From NCBI GenBank assembly GCA_028554645.1, contig JAQOOI010000074.1, forward strand, positions 372,001 to 436,000: 64,000 bases of DNA, given 5' to 3'. Position numbers and translations under genes: made by a program. Shown piece after piece: positions 60,574 to 64,000 of the stretch (positions are counted from its first letter, which is position 1; each line of letters begins with the position of its first letter). A model generated the notes under the pieces. That model did not search any database. It saw only the letters and a list, made by a program, of their open reading frames with translations, and was not told the origin of the DNA. This DNA comes from Omphalotus guepiniiformis. Lineage: Eukaryota > Basidiomycota > Agaricomycetes > Agaricales > Omphalotaceae.

Positions 60574-62060
60574 ATGGAAATAATCAAACCCGAGGCGCTC
60601 GATGTACAGATTCGGCAACTTGACTCAGAACCAACAGGAATAACTTTGGATGATCAGTCCTTGTCCGCGGTGAAGGAAGATGAAGAAAAGGTAGAGATTA
60701 TCAGAAATGCATACCTCGCATACAATCAATGAATGGATACGCAGGACAAGCCTGTTCTCAATCTGGCAGTGACCAATGAGGAGGCTGCGGTAAAACTTAA
60801 AGCTATGGAAAATGTGCGTGCTGTGTTGAAACCAACCCCGACAATGGCCAACGATGCTAGCTCAATTGCTTCTCTGCCTTGCTTTTCATACAGCCAAAAT
60901 TGAAAGTGAAAAAGGATCCTTCCAAGAATGCACCGACGCTCGATCCTACCATGATACTAGCTATCTTAGATAGCATTCCCCCGTACGAAATAAGCCTGGA
61001 TAAAACGGCTAGGGAAATTTGTGTGTCGCGTGATTTTATGACAGAGACGTTTGGAGGCAGCTCTCAAGGAACCTTTCCTCCCATTAACGCGCGGAGAGTT
61101 GCTGAGCATGGACTCAATGATTTCATGTATATCACGGCAGATTGGAATCCTCATGCTCCCAGCATGCCGGGGTATGGTGGGATATACTACAGCTCTTTTG
61201 GCAGTGGATTCGACGAGGAGGAAAGTGAAAAGAAGAAGAAAGCGACGGGCCCCGAGTGGAAAGAGACTCAGCGAGTCTTTACAAGGCTCGACGCAAATAA
61301 CTGGCTCTATACGGGACAGTATCGCCTTACATACTGCAGGAAGATTACCAAGGAGGAGTGGCGCTGCCAGAGTGCCAAGGTATGTCCTCAACCCTACACA
61401 ATCAGTGAATTGTTTCTAAAACTGCAACCTTAGGTTCGAAACACATGGTCAAATAATATCGCTGAAAGACCATGGGGACTACAGTATCGCGTTCGTATCT
61501 CTCTCCGGGCCCAACTTGGTCGTTCCCCTACACAAGCAGAAGTTGACCTTGACCGTGCCCGTGCTGAACAATCAAAGGATAAGTATCATCATATAACAGC
61601 TGAGATAGTTACGAAAGCTCTCGATGCAGGCGAAGAAGTGAGTTTTTGTTTTGGTTCAGCGTCAATGTCTGCCTAAGCACTAATGTTCTACGGAGTAAAG
61701 TCGGTTGTAATATGGAGGATGCAATGTGTTGATTACGATGCGGACTTCCAGCGCCAGATCGGACAGGAGTTTCAGCGCTGGGTTCCTAAGCCGGAGCGCT
61801 TAAGTGGAAATCTTAGCAAGAAGGCCAGCGGGAAGGGGCAGGGAAAGGCTAAGGGTCCAAAGGCTCTCCCAGTCGTACCGAAGCAGGACTCTGAACTCAA
61901 GCGGAAGAGAGATGATGGCCCAGAATCAGAGTTTCAGGAGAAGAAGTTGAGAGGTGCGAGCAGTAGCAAGGAGGGGCTGAGAAATGCTGGTGATGCCATT
62001 GCGAAAGATCCTGCTGCTGAACACGCCCGTTACAACCTGAGGCGTAGGGCTCCTGTGTAA
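60574..62060 (+). CDS. DUF6697-like protein, copy 2
   Basis: Five exons (60574-60690, 60745-60813, 60894-61379, 61434-61637, 61701-62060) join to 411 residues. The domain order equals copy 1: TNEEAAVKLKAMEN, then LDPTMILAILDSIPPYEI, GLNDFMYITADWNPHAPSMP, GYGGIYYSS, RVFTRLDANNWLYTGQYRLT, ITKEEWRCQSAK, VRNTWSNNIAERPWG, RISLRAQLGRSPT and MQCVDYDADFQRQIGQEFQRW. Intron positions inside the domain coincide with copy 1 (after AMEN, after the QS.K, after GEE), showing descent by duplication. One extra intron splits the N-terminus. The tail is Lys-rich but lacks the acidic repeat of copy 1 and ends YNLRRRAPV. Function unknown. Confidence 0.8.
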
Positions 62061-64000
62061 TTGCCGTTTCATTACTGGCTAAACCTGTCTGTCTTGAAGT
62101 TTGCAATCCTGACCCGTGATTCAGTTAAATTACTAAAAATGTTCGTTTACAGGGACTTATATCTTGACCTTAACTTGTTATATATCGTAATAGTGCGACA
62201 TTATTTACCAATATTAATGTAATATACTTGATCAAAAAGTAACCGCTCATCTACAAAGTAGATCAATACAGTAGTAGTGTTAAACACCCAGTCGTGGCTT
62301 CCTTGAGCAAGCATAAGAGTCGAGTAGTGTCGCAGTTACCAGTTCAGTTGCGTTGGAACCTCCATCATTCTATATTCTTGCTGGTTCAAGGTGTGATTGA
62401 TCAGTACCATAGGCTGGGGCAAAGGATGTAGAGAGGCAACTGTCTCTCAGAGTTTGGCGGCGCTTCTTCATAGGTGTCTCGTGAAATTGAGAATTCGATG
62501 CAACTTGCCCGCAAAGACGCGGTCCTTTGAAACACGCCGTGGAACGATGATCGTGGCTGCCTTCGGTAACTTGTACTTCTAGCGTCTTTAGAATTTGATG
62601 AATCACCTGAACCTATGTCTTAGCATCCACGGAATATCGGTCGATACACTCGTACTTCACACACCTAGTCCTGAGTAGATACGACCACCCGGCAAGTGAT
62701 GGGCTTTTGAGACTATCGAGTACATCAGGCTGCGGGGGCGCCCAGGAATAATTCCACATCCAAATCTGCAGTGCATGCTGTGACAGTCCAAATATCACAG
62801 GGCAAACAACAAAGTTGAATTTTGGTCGCTTGAGCTGTTCAGACCCTCCTTAGGCTTCTCCCGCGAGTAAATCACGACGATACACGTATCGAAGTATGTA
62901 ACTATGGGGGGTGTTGAAATCCAAAACATCTGTATTCGCCCAATCCAATCAGTTAGGATATTACATCCAAACCGCAGTGATCGCAAAACAATCATACCGG
63001 TATCTTAGGAAATTAACGGTACATTTCTCCGATCTTCGAGGGGGAAGGAGGGGTCGCTAGCATGTCTGCACGCCCATGCTGAGGTTTATCACGAATCGCG
63101 AGATTGGCCATGTATTCGAAAAGGGTGACGACGACAATACGTAGAAGGGTTGGTCGTACAAGTGATTGTGGTAAGGTGAAATACGCGATTCGTGCTCAGC
63201 CCTTTTCCCTGACCCTCATAAAAATTGAGAACCAATCACCGTTTGCATTCAACGCAGACTACTATGGATTTAATTAGGAACAGCATTTTCGCAGCACAGA
63301 TCACTTACGGGGCATAATTAAGCGCTTCGTAGACCAATCAAGCGCCGCAGTATAAGGCTTCAAAACCTTTTTGCCAGCTGTATTTGGTATGTTCTTTGTC
63401 CGAAATCAATCGATTCAGCAAGGTAGAAGCGACCGAAGCGTCAGGCCAGGAATCGAATATATGCATCCTTGTACACGGCCGCTCAGAGAAAGCTGAGAAG
63501 TTATACTAACTTTCCGGGTTTCGCCTTATAGAACATGGATGCATGAAGATTAGCGAAAGCAATAACAAAAGCGTAACGAAGCCGACTTAAAAACTCACCT
63601 CTTTTCTATCGTCAGCCATCGGAAATTCCACTGAACCACATCAGTCGCGGGGTCCTCCGAGCTCTCGGTAGAGTCGGAGTAAATCTGATAGGTGGCGGAA
63701 TAGGTGGCGGAGTAGGTTGTCCAATACATTACGACCAAATTTCGGTTGCAGTAAAGCTGCTGCATGTGCTGCAGCTACCTTGAACCGCACCATGTGAAGT
63801 TATCCAACAAACTTCTGTGTAAGCGTTGGAAGCAAAAATTTGCATAGTTAAAGACCGCCGTGTGAAGCCCGGATCGCACAGGCATTCTTAAGCATGAACC
63901 TAGGATGCATAAGAAACAGAGTTCCGTAAATATATTCGAGCAATTGAACTTGAACGTTTGAACGGGAAGTAAAAGAAAGTTCCATGAGGAGTCCGCTGAA
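62061..64000. other. Unassigned right edge
   Basis: No recognisable gene. Adjacent minus frames at 62613-62798 and 62795-62995 can be read through with few stops and contain PVIFGLSQHALQIWMWNYSW, possibly a decayed membrane protein, but no family was matched. A GGTGGCGGA(A/G)TAG unit is repeated near 63692-63716. Confidence 0.35.

Overview
The window looks like nuclear DNA of a basidiomycete fungus, most likely an agaricomycete. Genes are packed on both strands and cut by many 45-65 base GT-AG introns. Many proteins have long Ser/Pro-rich tails, and several families typical of mushroom-forming fungi occur (DUF6697-like, DUF6593-like, the multi-pass membrane family, a large transposase-like repeat gene). 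No bacterial, organellar or viral gene was seen.

Layout. 1-850 is the 3' end of an Argonaute gene. 1592-7403 (minus) holds a Zn2Cys6 transcription factor and a MoxR/ChlI-like AAA protein. 8008-11391 (plus) is a single-pass membrane protein. 11714-22624 is a housekeeping block: VPS53 (GARP tethering), a Yippee zinc protein, proteasome subunit alpha type-4 (PRE9), gluconokinase, a DUF6593-like protein and the H2A.Z chaperone CHZ1. 22.9-31.1 kb is gene-poor, with a decayed PIF1/Helitron helicase, a 465-base MITE with an 8-base target duplication, palindromes and a dispersed inverted repeat. 31116-32557 (minus) is a HAC1/XBP1/Cib1-type bZIP gene whose two long overlapping frames can be joined by removing a 44-base Ire1-type intron. 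34.3-37.9 kb has two related multi-pass membrane proteins; 38.4 kb a 2H cyclic phosphodiesterase; 39.8 kb a second bZIP. 41.9-47.8 kb is a convergent pair of intact genes (transposase-like, 952 aa, and a 536-aa Cys-containing protein) around a perfect 22-bp-arm hairpin. 49.1-52.8 kb is a 1200-aa membrane protein, 53.9 kb a third bZIP. 56.0-62.1 kb has two DUF6697-like paralogues flanking a secreted tyrosinase. 62-64 kb shows no recognisable gene.

Working together: the housekeeping genes are unrelated neighbours. The three bZIP proteins share a second motif after the zipper, which suggests common descent within this 23 kb. The HAC1-like gene implies an Ire1-controlled unfolded-protein response, and Argonaute implies RNA silencing, a plausible counterweight to the repeats seen here. 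Exon boundaries were built by hand from frame continuity, GT/AG sites and remembered family motifs; no search was run.
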